From: Balanoglossus misakiensis
Lineage: Eukaryota > Hemichordata
Assembly: GCA_040954595.2 (NCBI GenBank)
Contig: CM082585.2
Span: 11,470,001-11,534,000 of the forward strand
Length of the DNA: 64,000 nucleotides
Direction: 5' to 3'
The number at the start of each line of letters is the position of its first letter. The first letter of the stretch is position 1. The notes beneath the pieces were generated by a model. It was not told the DNA's origin, did no database searches, and was given only the letters and a program-made list of their open reading frames with translations. Both the position numbers and the translations under genes were made by a program. Shown in pieces: positions 25,597-38,980 of the stretch.

Positions 25597-26199
25597 TCAC
25601 TTGCACTAACTCCTAGGATGTGAAATTCATCCCTGACTGTTAAAGTTGTACTTGTCCATAATAATGCAATAATCAAAACATCTTGTACTCTATTATTTGC
25701 TATTAATGATACACCTGTATCAAGTATATACCATGCATGTTATTCTGCAAACACTGACATCATGGCCTATTTTCTCAAAGTATAGATTTTCCAATACCTT
25801 CTGTTTTTAACACAATTCTGTCATTAGAAAGCCTGTAAGGGTTTTGATTGCCGGTCTCAAAAACTTACTTAGTGCATCGACAGTTGTTTTTCTCGGTTCC
25901 GTTCAATATTTCTTCTCAGCTTCACTGACATTTATACTTTCACCCATCTGTCTCCCCTCCATCTACAAAATAAACAGTTTCGTTGGTATTGACTTTTTCG
26001 ACCGTGACATTTCCCCTGTAGTTGTAGTTGTAGAGTGTTTCAGTTAACTTTTTTTTGAATTCATTTCTTTCCCTGCAAGAGCTGTGAGGATCCAGTAGTG
26101 TCTGTCGGCTAGTGTCAGGTATGATGGATGTTTTGTGTGTTTATCGAGACTCTCTGATAAGCTTAACTAAACCGAGGTGAGAAGCATGGTACAATTGGA

Positions 26200-26450
26200 G
26201 CTTTATGTTTACCCTCCCAAGGTCAAGGCGGCCTGCCCTCATACCTCAGTTGCTAGCAACAATGCGTGGCCGAATTCTGAAGCACACAGCTGACCGGCCC
26301 GCCCTGTGCTTATATGCACTAGTGGAATGCAAATACCATAATTTTGCTGGTGAGGTCTTGCGTCATGTCAAGAAATCAAAACACGCCGCGATTCTCGCCC
26401 GACAAAGATACAACTCCCCCCTGCGTCACCGCAAAATATAATGTATTACA
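26200..26450. promoter_or_regulatory. CpG-normal candidate enhancer with X-box palindrome and octamer
   Basis: The 12-base perfect palindrome GTTGCTAGCAAC (26249-26260) is an RFX X-box without spacer. A perfect POU octamer ATGCAAAT lies at 26327-26334, and CAAGGTCAAGG near 26218 is an extended nuclear-receptor half-site. The segment stands out as GC- and CpG-richer than the surrounding CpG-poor block. A plus-strand open frame covers it, but its product resembles nothing known. Confidence 0.37.
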
Positions 26451-27420
26451 CCTGCATTTTCTGGTTTTGTCTCCCCACGACACTTTCAAAACCGATGAAT
26501 CTGCGATTTGATGCAATAATTTAATAATTTTATTCATTATCTAGTTTAGCTGGTTTAGGTGCCATGTTTGTTTTGGTTTAACATTCACATGGTGCGTAGC
26601 ATATATAATATGTTGCTGTCTACAGCCCTTTATATATCTTATTCACTCATTGTTGAGTTTTGTCATATGGTAATTGGTATGGGTGGGCATGTTTAGATTT
26701 TCTTAATTTTTCAAATTCAAAAATTTCAATCAAAACTGTAGATGAAGGTCATGTTGGATGTAATTGTCTTTGTGATCGACACCACATTCTAGTCATAAAA
26801 AGCATATTGTAGGTACTGTATAGACTGTACTCAGTAATGTTACAAAATCCAGTCATGGCTATAACTCAAATTAAAACTTACACAATCGTTCTTAAAAAGC
26901 AAAGGGAAAACTTGTTTTCAATAAATTGACTTTGGTTATGTAAAGTAAAACTAATTTTTCCCTTGTGTCAGTTGAGATAAAATAAATAGCATACCCAACA
27001 AAATATAGAAACAAATTGTTTGTTTGGTCATCTTAAATAATACATTTCCATGGCAATACTCCCAAACAGAAAGGTGATGAATGTACTATTTTCCAAATTT
27101 AACTTTTGTCGGTGTTAAATTTAGATCGCAAGTCGAGATGAAATAACTGTTGCTAAATGTGTGAGTCTGATGTGTTCGCACCTTTAATGAGTTTGGAGCT
27201 TCGGCATAGTGCGATTGTTCACAAGGGAAAATAAAAACAGTTATTCTGGGTTGAAGGTATCGATGTTGCTGGTAATGATTGTGTGCGAGCTAACCTCTTT
27301 TCTCCAATCAGTGAGAAACGGGTGTCATTTTCCCCTGGTTTGGTTTATCGTGGCGTTTGGACGCAATCAATGATGAATAGGGGTCGCATTCGTCAAGCAA
27401 CAAAATCTCAACCACGTCGC

Positions 27421-27446
27421 GCGCACACACACACACGCACGCACAG
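27421..27446. repeat. (CA)n microsatellite
   Basis: A GCGCACACAC run with CGCACGCA interruptions, next to a small CpG-rich patch at 27340-27420. Confidence 0.85.
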
Positions 27447-28585
27447 ACCGTAACTGAAGACCTGCTTTCATTCGCCCAATCCGTGTGAATAATACCAACT
27501 CTGAATGAACCTGTACAATTCATTTGTAATGTTTAAATTAGAAGAAAGGAAGTGTGAATGGAGACCCACCTTTGGCCTCGGTGAGGGGTAATTTAACATT
27601 AAATGCAGGAAAATTGAAATAGTAGCCTTCCTGATGAGACTGTAACAGAGCCCTGCATTGTGTAATCACTCTTTTTTCATTCTCTTTTATACTTTTTTGT
27701 GCTACAAGAAACTACTTTTGTCCATCACCAATTTCTGTAAATTGACCTCACGTCTCTTCTCGCTGTATTCTTGGAGAACTCTCCACTGGTTTTTCACCGC
27801 GATATTTCAAGTAAATTTGACCCTTTTTTTCGCGGATACGTCTATATAGTTCGTTTATACTGCGACTGTAATGAGCTCACTATATATACAGAAGATGAAG
27901 AAGAAGGCTTATTTTTCCATTCACTGAAAGATGCAATAATTTGTCTCGCTTTTTATCCACCACGGTCTCCAGCTCGTTTTTTCTGCGGGAAAAGTGTTGC
28001 AAAAAGGTTCCCTGTAATATGTCTTTAAATAAAGTTGATAATGTTTTCTGGGGCATTGCTTCCAGTCAAGCTCAGAATGCACAGCAACTGTGTTTTGACT
28101 CCGAGGACCGAAAAAAGAATTGTCACACACCCAATTACTCTGTCTTTGCCCCAAGAAGTCTAATTATTTCCAAAACTTGATCAAAAGTTCCACGGCAAAG
28201 TTCTTTTCTCCCAAAGATGATGAACACAGAGCTATTTTTGGGGGTACAATGCACTCCTGAAATTTAATACAGTATTTTCATTTTCATGATGCTGAGGAAG
28301 ACGATTTCTTTGTGACTGCCACGGGCCAAGAACTAATTAAATTTATCTGCTTTTGGTGCCAAGTTTCCCATGTCAGTGATAATCACTACATGTCTGTTGT
28401 GATTTCGACAATAATGTGGTTGTTTCTAAAGATAAAATGAGAAAACGGATTTGCAAATTCATGGAAACAACATAATCTAGGAAAAATAATGGCTTTAACT
28501 TTCTGTTTCAGATATTTACAGGGATGAAAGCTGTAACTCTATCATTTTTCAGTATTTTGATGCTCTAACTCACCATGTACTTAAA

Positions 28586-28602
28586 GGGGGGGGGGGGGGG
28601 GG
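28586..28602. repeat. Poly-G tract
   Basis: Seventeen consecutive G residues. It could form G-quadruplex structure on the plus strand. Confidence 0.92.
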
Positions 28603-30847
28603 TTCAGTCTTTCTGAATTTTCCTTATGTGCTAGCTTTGGGTTCAGTTGTTCAGGAAAAACATACAATGTTCAATTGACCTTTCCATGCCCAGCATGCAT
28701 TGCAGCAAAGTCAGGCAGTTATAAAGCTTTTCTTGGTCGATAATAAGTTGTGTCCATTGCATTGTGGGTGTAGCTATGAAGACAGTGGTTGCATTTAAAA
28801 GATGTCCGGTCTTGGAATAAACTTATCGACTTGCCAGATATTTGTAGATTTGGAGCGAATGAGAAAGAGATTGGGGATTTGTGAAATCGGTGTGAAGGTG
28901 GCAGCCATTTTGTTTGAAAAGGTGTCCACTTCTACTGCTTGCATGGTCTGAAAAAAGCGTGTACATTGAAAGGATTGAAACTTGTGAAGAAATTTCAGTT
29001 TAGGGGATTTTCATAATAGAAATATCAATGAAGGCTGAAATATTACTTCAGTATGTTTTAAGATCTGGTTCACAACAAATGCTTTAACAATTAATGCACC
29101 ACTTTGGAATATTGGGTCAATCCATATCTTGCAGTCAGCCTGTGAATTTGTCAAAATTAATCTTTGAATTGTAGTCAGAATTCAAATGCTCTGTTGCTGG
29201 CAGTTTTAAAAAAAGAAGAAACGTTTTTTGTCATTGTTGAATGAGATGGTAGTGGAAAAAAGAAGTAATTCCAATGAAAGATTTTCAACCCTTTGGGGCA
29301 TGAACACACTTCACAATGAAGGCCGTGCATACGACACAAAATCATGTTTCATTATTGTCATTTATTGCCATATTTCAAGTCCAAAGGCGGAGAGGGGGAT
29401 AAGAAAGGCAACAAAAGAAGCCAGAACTTGCCCCGAGAAAGGTGATTTCATGACTTTTGTTGTGATCGTGGCGGCGAGAGAAAGAAAGGAGAAAAGAGAT
29501 GTGTGCTCAAATTGGCAAAATTTTCTTCAGTGCTTTTGTGGAAAATATCTTTGTCAGTGCTGTGTGGATGAATGACAAAAAATTGCAGGGTGTAAAGAAA
29601 ATCTAGAAAGGGGACTTTTTTGATTGCATCATCAGATTACTTTTTGTTGGTCAGAATTGCGATTTGATTTACGTGTCATACGAACAGTGAATAGTCTTGA
29701 GATGGGAAGAACCCAGATAATAACAAAATTACCCCTGTGCAATTTTGAAAATCGCATGACTGTTCTATTGAATTTTACATCTTATTCAAACCAATTTGAG
29801 AGAGAAATTATCGTGTTTGTGAGCTGCGATTTTTCTTGAGCGTACAGGTGTCGTCTTACCATCAAACATTTTTCATTTTGGGAAAAGCGTTCAAATTTTA
29901 ACTTGTAAAAGACCAACAACCCTATATCCTCAAAAGAAAGCACCTGGTTGCCCCGTGAGTGGATTATGTTGCTTTCTTCAACCAATCACAGTGTTTGTTT
30001 CATTTTTGTATGTGTATGTGCAAAACAAATCAAACTTGTTCATTGATACAGTACCAAGAATGATACTTTTTGGCTGGTAATCTTATCCAAATTCTGGTTT
30101 CATAGGAACAGAAAAGCAAAAGTCCAGTTTGAAGCTTTATAAAAACATCATTCAGCATTGCCCTGAAACCATCATAACTCCTATTTTTTTGAAGAATGAT
30201 AAATAAATAATAGATAATCGTATTTCGCAAATTACATTTATCACCGCTGAAAAGTCCTGACGCAGTGAGGGAATTTGGTTTGAACAGATGGAACAAAGTC
30301 CCAGTATTGATGGGAGAATTCATGTTTGACATTTATCGCGTAAATGCATAATATAATCTGAAAGAAGACTATAACAGTATTTCTCTTTGGTTGTTTACTT
30401 TTGGTGTATGGAAGATTGTTGATCGGATAACATCTAAAGAAGATAAAGGTAGTGAATCCTGGCCATTTTGACGCCCTTTGAGTGGCAACAAATGATTGGT
30501 GCTTTCAGTTCATACATCAGGATAATAAAATATGGAGTGAAAGAGAGAAAAATCTGATATGAAAAGAGGCTTAGTGAATCAGGGATTATAGGCCTCATTT
30601 GGTACAACAGGTGGCGGGACACTTAATAGTGTTAAGGGCAGCCTGTAACAAAAGTGACGAAACAGCAACATATGGAATTTCTGTCAAAGTCTCTGATTGA
30701 TAGAGCCAACTTTTGTGAAAGGGACAAGTTTTGTCAACTTTATTGTCAGGGGGAGAGAAAAAAGCAGTCGCTTACGGATAGATGTGTGAACTAGTGTGTG
30801 CCGGTTGTCTATATCACACAGCTTGTGATTGCAATGAAGTCTCTCTA

Positions 30848-30862
30848 CCCCCCCCCCCCCCC
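30848..30862. repeat. Poly-C tract
   Basis: Fifteen consecutive C residues following CTCTCTA. Confidence 0.92.
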
Positions 30863-31584
30863 ACGCAATTCTGTGCGTGAATCGTCTGTGATATCCAGCG
30901 TCTACTCAGACATGAATGGTAGACGCATCACAGACGCCATCCAAATCATCTTGTAAATAATACAATATGTGTGAACAACTTTGTAATAATTTGTCGATAA
31001 TGCCTTGTGTACGAGAGATTCAGAACACCAATCCGCCATTATAAACTGCCAGTTATAATCTAGTATTAGTTTTTGTATCTGAGTTTTGCCTCCTATTTGT
31101 GTGTCGTCTTTGAAATGTTGCTCATGAATGCTACTGATCAAAATACTGGTAATAATTTTTCGTTTATCAGCCTTCCTTTAAACATTAGTAATGCAATTTG
31201 AGCTCTGGGATTCACCAACAGTATTTCTTTGGTGAAAAGTTTCTTACTTTATGTTTTAGTTCTGTCATCTCTGCTTGATGACAAATAATAAAGTGAGATT
31301 ATTAGACATAGAATTTTCTGAGTCTGGCAAAAGATGGGTTACAAGACTGACTATGACTCTTGACTTTTGTCAAATTTTCATGAATTGCTCCACCCTGAGG
31401 GCAACGTTACATACAACAAAGTTGGTTCATTCGTCAGAGGTTTTCTGTCCAGATTTCGCATCATCAGTCGTTGTATGTCAAGGGTTGAAATATTCATGAC
31501 AAGGTCAAATGAAAAAATCTCCAAATTTCCCCCTTTGGGCATTCTTCAAATTTGATGACAATAGCCACTGTGATTATGTTGTCT

Positions 31585-31598
31585 ATTTGCATGGCAAC
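31585..31598. promoter_or_regulatory. Overlapping POU octamer and X-box half
   Basis: ATTTGCAT (31585-31592) overlaps ATGGCAAC (31591-31598), so the string reads as an octamer fused to the right half of an RFX site. Binding of either factor family would be mutually exclusive. Inferred from sequence only. Confidence 0.25.
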
Positions 31599-33796
31599 CA
31601 GGTACTTTTCCATGACGGCAATTACATCGCTATAGTAACAGTGTTTTTGCAGATTGTCTTTTTTTTTCTCTTCCATCTGATCTGGATGAGCCATTCCGCA
31701 GAAGTCTTGATTACTGCAACCCCATTCCCTGTGCAGAATCATGGGAAAGGGCTATTCCCATTGGTTGACAGTGTTTATGGAATTTCCCTGGTAACTGTGA
31801 CATGTGTTAGTGAACTGAGTTCTCCGTCAATGGGAGAAAAAACTTGCGTTAGGATACAGTGAGCCAAGTGCTTTTTTTTTCGTCAATTGTAGACCTGAAG
31901 AGGAAATTACTCTCATTACAAGAAGTTCTTTTGAGACATAGTGCAAGCTTCATAATTTGAAGCTGTTTCCTTTTCAAATACTTGTAAGTCAGAGTGCGAC
32001 AATGATACGATAGTGCGATTTTTTTCTTGAAACTTTATCGGCTGTGAAAAAAAAATTGCCCACTATGTTTTGTAAGTCGGCGATTTAATTGTGCTCGAAT
32101 GATTGTCGACAAGAGGGGAATAGAGCTTTTCGCTGAAAAGTTTCTTTGGAATCTTGTCTGCATATCTTCAATCTTGTTGAGTGAGGATATGGAATTCATC
32201 TTTGAATGCAGGTTTGTCTGCGACGCAAAGGAGGTTTCAATGGTGGGCATCCGAGCAGATAAGGAGTGCTATCTGTTGTTGAAAGAACTTCAGCGTCGCA
32301 TAAACCCGAATGAATGTAATGAAAAAGAAACAGATTTTCAATGAAACCTAAGTGTTCCAATGAGATCATATCAGCGAATAATTTTCTGATAATTCGACTC
32401 GTCCGTGAATGAGGTGAACTCTCTGATTCATTCATAATGACCAGTGTCATTTTCCATGGCAGATTGAACTCTTTTGTGTCCCCCTAGTTTCAATTATTCA
32501 CCCTTCCACGAAGGGGGAGAAAAATTCATCCGACTGCAGTAATAATCCTACTTGCCATTTTGTCGTTTTCACGTGGCAAAACTAGTCAAAAGGCGAGAGA
32601 CGACGGCGGGTTGTATTGAAAAGAAAAACTTGTCGAAGATTGGTCCAACTCGTCTTAATAATCCCATTTTAAGAAGCTGTATGAAAGAAGACTCCTGCGT
32701 GATAGAAGTCAGACTATGACAATAGCATCAAGGTGTCATACGCAATCAGTGAAGCTGTACACCTCTGATTAGTCATATAAGTAATCATTTTTTACGGTTT
32801 CTTTGTGATGGCTTAGATGCGCCACTTTTGTAATATGCAAACCCTCTCCCGTACTCTGATGATCTTTGTTGGGCACGATTGCAAACCAAGGAATCGATTG
32901 ATAAAAAAAAGGGATTACAACTTCCCAAGCCAATATGGACACAGATCAAATCGCAAACAGCCATTGTCACATTCCTGATAATCGACCTTTAAGTACGGAG
33001 AATTCTAAAAAAAAAACTTATTCCTCAATTCGATCTGATGGTGTGAAATTTTCAGGAAACAGAAATGAGATCGGTGATTATTATGACGAAAAGCTGCTGC
33101 TTTCCATCATGGAAGTAATTGATTGGTCATATTGCAACTTTACGGTTTCGAGTTTAGTCTTGTGGTGTGTGTAATTTTATATTTCAGAGAAATCTTTTTC
33201 TCGTGTATCATGCACTTGTAGCTGTTGTGTCTCAAATACTGTATCTCCCTTTTGTTGTGTTGTGTGTCGTCATGGTTGAGATTCACAATTTCTGAAGGTT
33301 CTCTGTATAATTACCTCCATTTCCGAGAAATTGGCTGATGACACCTTCGACATATCACTCCTCAGAGTCTTTGTCAGTCCTTGTAACACCGTAACTGCTC
33401 CTTCCAACACTTGTACACACAAAAAAGGTTTCACTTTTTGTTCGTCTTTTCAATAGTTCTTCCAATCTGCCAGTTCAGTTTGGACTTGGGTGGATCATAG
33501 CCTTTTCAGTAAGTCATGCAACTCACAAAAACTCTCTCCAAATTACACACCCTTGAAAAATATACATACCTGTGAATGAAGCATGAAGTGGGTGTCCTTA
33601 AACAGTGATTACAAACACGTGTGGAGAAGTGCTTCAGTGTAATTTTGATGGTTTACTTCAAAGTGTAAACTTGTTGAAGTAGTTGGAGAGAGCTCACTGA
33701 AATATTGTCCGTGTTGAAAAAAATAACAGAATGATGATGTGCACAAGACAGAAAACTACACTGAGTCTTTGAAACTCACACACAATATATTTGTTC

Positions 33797-33951
33797 AAGG
33801 GACTTTCCCAAACTGGCCTTTAAAGACAGGTGGCCATTATATAGAGGTTAATTAACACACATGTGAATTGAGGGACTGTAACAAAGTGGCCACTATATAG
33901 AGGTGACCGCTATATAGGGGTGGCCACTAATTAACAGGGGTTTGACTGTAT
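33797..33951 (+). repeat. Interspersed TATATAG-type repeat, copy 1
   Basis: The segment contains three variants of GTGGCCACTATATAGAGGT and ends in CAGGGGTTTGACTGTA. Internally it is quasi-tandem: 33829-33848, 33886-33903 and 33905-33929 repeat the same unit. A second copy in opposite orientation lies at 39778-39848, which makes it a dispersed repeat. No protein-coding part is present. I consider it a MITE-like or satellite-derived element of unknown family. Confidence 0.6.
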
Positions 33952-36900
33952 TTTGTTTGGTGTTCTGCAAATTACGAGAGCTGTATGAGGTTTTCTCTTT
34001 TTCTGTAAGTTCACTGTTCCTTAAAGGAAAACATTTGGACGTATTCTCTAATACTCGATTAACACGTTCAAGGGGGATTGAAAAAAGATGGTATTGATTT
34101 ACAAGGACACCTCAGAGAATGACTTTTTCAAAATAAAAGTCACATGAAACATGACATGATTATGCCTGGAAGTCATATTGAAGGCTTACTGACAAAAGAA
34201 ACAAATTAAAAAGTAAAATTCTAATCAAAAGACTGCTTGTCTCTTTTTGTTAAAGATAACAAAAGAGAAAATATGGGGGCTTTCTTGTTTTTTAATTTCT
34301 ATTCAAGACATTCACACGACTCAGCATGGCGTCTCCTAAAATCGCCATTAAATGTTTAATATTGCTGCAGCATCGTTCTAGGTGTATTATTTTGTGTTGG
34401 TAGTTATTGTTCGCTTATACGTTTACCGGCAGTTTCGCACAAAGACTTGAAAAGCTTGATGCAGAGGAAATGTGAACTTCTGAATCGACTATGATTGCAC
34501 CTCTGTGTGGCTCATCAGATATTTCTTTGTTTCAAAAATATTTAAAAAAAGAGGCAGCATTTTCAGAAAATCAAATATGAACTGAAGGGAGATAACAAAC
34601 AAAAAGAAAATATATATGCCATTTTTTTTTCAAAAATGGCCACGCAGTTCACCTCATGGTCCGGGAATCTGCAAAGCCAAACTGGCACATTAATAAATAC
34701 AGTTTGAAGCCAAATTTCATATGTAGTTTGAGTAACATACATGTGATGTGAGTTTTATTCGTTTGTATGTGAAACTCTGTGACGTGGATCATTTCATGTT
34801 GATATTTTTTCCCAGGAAATTGCCAGTTTCGTTGCCTTTTGTGATTGTCAGGAACCTTTTAACACGTACTGCACAAAACAAGATATTTTTACTCGGAAAG
34901 CAAGGAAATAGACCCTAGGAGGAAGTGTTATTTCCAGTGGTTTCTGAATAAGGCTACTTGAGTTCCAACAGAGGAACTCAAAGAGACCCTTTCACCCCTG
35001 TTTTCAAGTGCACAAATCCAGTCCTTACGTGGGAAACACCAGGGTCTCACCACAGCTTAGAGGTGAAATAGGGTACATCTCAAAACTGTGGCTGCTACCA
35101 ATTCATGCAGCACTTGAAAACTACTTAAAGCCACCCATGCCATCTCAACAAAAAAAGTCTGACTCAGGCATAAGATTGAACGCACTCCCAGATATTTCCC
35201 ACAATGCACTTTGGTGAGCTACACAACCAGTATGCTTGCAAAATCAACATCTCAGAAGAATTGTTTTCAAGAGATTTAAATTGACTCATTTCTCATCATA
35301 ATCAATCTAAACTTAAAGAGTGATGCATATGAATCAGTTTACCACAGAAGTCATGCTCTCAAAGTCGTTTTGAAATATTGAAAATGAAAATTCTCATTCC
35401 ATCAACACGGTCAACATCCGAGATGATGTTCAGTTTAGTTGCCTTTGGAAGAATGTTTTATGGATGGTTGCACACAGTTTGTTCAATTTCGTAACTAAAC
35501 TTTCAAAAATACATGTAAACTGTAAGTCAAAGCTTTTTACTCGTTTGCTATTGAGTAAGGATATTGGAAAAACTTGGCAGGGGGAACAAGTTGCCTTGAG
35601 AGTGTGGCAGACGCCCGGAGTACATTGATGCGATTTCAATTAAAAATACTTTCCTCATTGATACGCCAAAAATGATGTCATCGATTGAACAAGCAGGGTA
35701 TTTGAGATGATCAAAAAAAATCAATCTGGCAGGGGCTTTTAATACATTGATGTGAACATGGCGATCTATACAATGCTGGTGAGGCATTTTCTAAAGAAGA
35801 AATCACCGCTGTAGCTCGCGATAATCAAAACTTGTGTTAGTTTTGGCGATCAATACGACACTGAATGTAGACAAGCTTTGGAGAAAAAAAATAGCCAGAG
35901 TTGAATTGACTCTTTCTACTGTTTGCCATTTTTATTCCTGCCGCTTTTCCTGATGATTGTGAGCGCGACAATGCATGTATTGCCGAGTCTATTTGCCCCA
36001 CTATTCACTCCGATCTCGGTAATGATCACCATTTTCAATATTCCCGTTGTTTGAGCTATGGGTCTCAAATAGAAGCTATCAGCAAGACTGAATACATCTT
36101 TTGTCACATGCCTTTCCTGCCATCATATGGCATTCATCGCCACAATAAGCCAGTCAACCAAACCTTCAATGGGAGGTAATGCACATAATTTATTTTCAAA
36201 ACACTGAGTACGGTGTGGGTACGAATTAAAGCGCTGTGACAAAGATGGTGCAATTCGCGCTCGTCAAAGAGCATGTATAGAGAGGTATCAGGGTATGAAA
36301 GTCATATTATGATACCCGGTTTCCTGAAATCTCGGCAGGTAAATTGGGCGGCTGCTCTCGTTTTGTTAACGAAGTCGATCTACGACTCATGATTGTTCAG
36401 TCGCGCTCTTGTAGATGTCTTCACGGGAGGTTAAACTGTGCCCTGAAAGGCTTGACAGAGAGAGAGAGTCAGTCAGACAGATAGTCAGACATGCACGTAT
36501 ACACACACGTGTGCGCGTGCGTGTCCACGTTTGTTCTATCGTGATGTTTTGTGTCATTGACAGTCGTGAGTGTGAATGGCAATGGGTTAGTCGTTTGATT
36601 TCAGTAACTGCTCGTGGTGTATAAGATGCGTGATTATCACCCAACAAAGGGCAGATTCACCAAGCGAAGTGGGCTTAATTTAATTCTGTTTCTTCAAACG
36701 AACTGGGTGATTCAGGCCCACAATTAGCGCTACCGATGCTTCCACAATTAGAGTTCCGTGTCTGTGGACACTGCTGCTTATTGACAGGTCGCAGTCCTTT
36801 TTTTTTTCATCTTTCCTCACAAAGCATTGTGAAGTTGACAAAATTCAACCAAAGGACAAGATTCAATGAGGAGTTCTCCATGAACAAAAGTTTTCAAAAA

Positions 36901-37896
36901 CACACAAAGAACTATTCATTCGCCCCGCATCAAATTTTTTGCCTGAATAACCATCGAGTATTCAAAATCACTGCTCTGCTTTCATCACTAGACTCACTCA
37001 GCCTTTACAAAAATGAGAAGAAAAAAATGAGAAAATTTTTGTGTGTGTCAAAGCAGTCATCATTTTTTCTTCAGCGAATGATCCAAGAAAGAAGAAAATC
37101 ACAAATAAATTCTTTTTTTCAATTGTGCTCTCTTCAAAGGTAGACGTGAATATCTGAAATAAATAGTGCCCGGAACTTTGAGGCACAGTGCTTAAAGAGG
37201 CAGCAGGACCCGGGGGAGAATTCACGAGTTGGGAATTGTGGAAAAGCTGCAGAGTCGATCATCCATGAGTAAGGCGTATAAAGAGAAGTCATCAGGGAGA
37301 ACATATTGGTAATGTCAGGAATAATAAGTGAATATGGTCATCACTGAAAGTTTCCATTCCAACTGACAGAATTTTTCCCGCCAGAAATTTTTCCACAAAT
37401 TTTTGAAATTTGTTATTTCAATTTTTTGTTTTTCATTCAAAAGGAAAAGCTTAATGTTTACTTTGAATGAGAATATTCTAAATTAACATATCAAATCCAA
37501 AAAGTGATATTTCAGAAAAAATCTTTGATTGGCTGAAAAATGTTGGAAAGTTCATTTGGTCAGTTGTGTATTGGGCACTGTCCTCTTCTTGATTTCTTGC
37601 AAAGATCAAGAAAGATTTCATCCATTTTCTGTGACAATGTATCCAGAAGAGGTCAACTTCACCACTTCCACATACCTGCACAAGACTGTTGTCAACGACA
37701 TTGAAATAATCACACTTGATTTTCATCACAGGCACCATAATTTTGCTAATTGAAATTTTCCAAATTAGTTTAGTCACGATAATGGCTTTTAAATTGTCTT
37801 TGTAAATCACTAAACAGATAATTATTTAATTCTAGACATTGCAGATATTTTCAAGTGCTCAAGTTGTAATAATACTGTTTGTTTTTTTTCTTTCAG

Positions 37897-37962
37897 ATAT
37901 CCACAAACAGTTGAATGAGAACCAAGATTATATTCAGAAGGTGTGAAAATGTCTATAAAAAG
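37897..37962 (+). other. Possible small exon, unassigned
   Basis: A T-rich tract plus CAG acceptor (TTTTTTTTCTTTCAG ending at 37896) precedes 44 bases open in one frame (reading IHKQLNENQDYIQK) up to a possible donor AAG|GTGTGA at 37940. A better donor AAAAAG|GTACAT follows 37962, but that version is closed by TGA in every frame. It is not frame-compatible with the candidate at 38177. It could be a non-coding exon or chance. No family is recognised. Confidence 0.15.
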
Positions 37963-38176
37963 GTACATGTGTGAACGTATATCCTCTGTGTCCCTGCCAA
38001 CTAATTTCAAATTATTGCAATTTTTTTCATTCTGTCAAACATCATATACATGTAAATATCAATATTGAATTTAGGTATGTAGTGTATTACACAAAATGCA
38101 AGTTTTTGAAGTTGTGATGTGTCTTTTGTGTTATGCGTGTGTCAGAATGATGAAGTTTTCATATTTTATGTTTCAG

Positions 38177-38258
38177 GGTCAGAGGATGGTGTCAGGCTGG
38201 GTTTGTTAAGAAGCCGACTTCTGCCGATTTGGAGGACCTTTTTGAACTGCACTTTGAG
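38177..38258 (+). other. Possible 82-nt exon, unassigned
   Basis: The acceptor TTTTATGTTTCAG ends at 38176, and the donor GAG|GTAACT begins at 38259. Two of the three frames are open across all 82 bases. One of them reads GFVKKPTSADLEDLFELHFE at its end, acidic and amphipathic in texture. The composition is richer in CG (CCGAC, GCCGAT) than its CpG-poor surroundings, as expected of coding DNA. I do not recognise the product, and no partner exon in a compatible phase was found nearby. Confidence 0.28.
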
Positions 38259-38980
38259 GTAACTGATGTATTTTTCAGTCCGTTCGTCCGATTAGAAATT
38301 GGCATTAATTGTGAAAATATTGAGCAATTGGTTGATGATGGAAGCATGATAACGAGAGGAAGTAGACGCAAAGAGCTAGATAGGATAATGCTAATAGACC
38401 TGTATCGAATTTAAGACGAAAACCCGATAAAGATACGTCTTCACTCAGTCACACTGCCAGTGGTCAGACTTAATCAGAGAAGCTATGCAAGTCTGTTATT
38501 GGATTTGTGGAAATATCGCAATGAAAAGGCTGCATTATGATGATGCAAAATGCAATTATGGGATAGGTAATAAAGATGGAAATGAAGACGATAATGTCAT
38601 CTTTGCTTGATTTTACAGTTGTGATAGAATTAGGGAAACAGTGAGTGTGTCTTCTTAACTGAGTATATTCTATCTAGTGACTAGGGAACACTCGCAATCA
38701 GCTATCACCCAATTTCCAACAGATTTCTACTGTCTAATGATTGATTTTTAACGTTCCAATTGCCAGCTCACTGAAGTGGGTTTCTAGCCAAACCAGATAG
38801 GTTGCCAGCTATTTCACAGCTTGGCCAATTACACGACATCTGCAGTGCAAACAGAAATGTCTTGCATCGTTCGTTCGTGTTGGCTTGGCAACACTTCAAA
38901 TCATTTTACCGGTACACCAGTGAGTGTTTATCAAGTGTATGTGTAGAATTGTCACTGGCCTGTAGATAAGTTCATACAAG

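Larger units (their letters stand above)
23421..33796. other. CpG-poor, AT/TG-rich non-coding DNA
   Basis: No supported gene. Compared with the DNA left of 23 kb, CG dinucleotides are visibly rare and TG/CA common. All open frames are short and unrecognised, including 32099-32344, which has an acceptor-like tract inside it but no family match. Exceptions to the CpG poverty are the patches at 26200-26450 and 27300-27480. Homopolymer tracts and an AC repeat are listed separately. The block could be intronic DNA of an unseen gene. Confidence 0.45.

Noticed and set aside
32099-32344. 81-codon plus-strand frame with a TGCAG acceptor-like site inside
   Set aside because: No family match, no donor and no adjacent exon; kept out as probable chance.
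35008-35217. Possible old SINE or LINE fragment
   Set aside because: No tRNA-like A/B boxes, poly-A tail or reverse-transcriptase motif and no second copy in the window.
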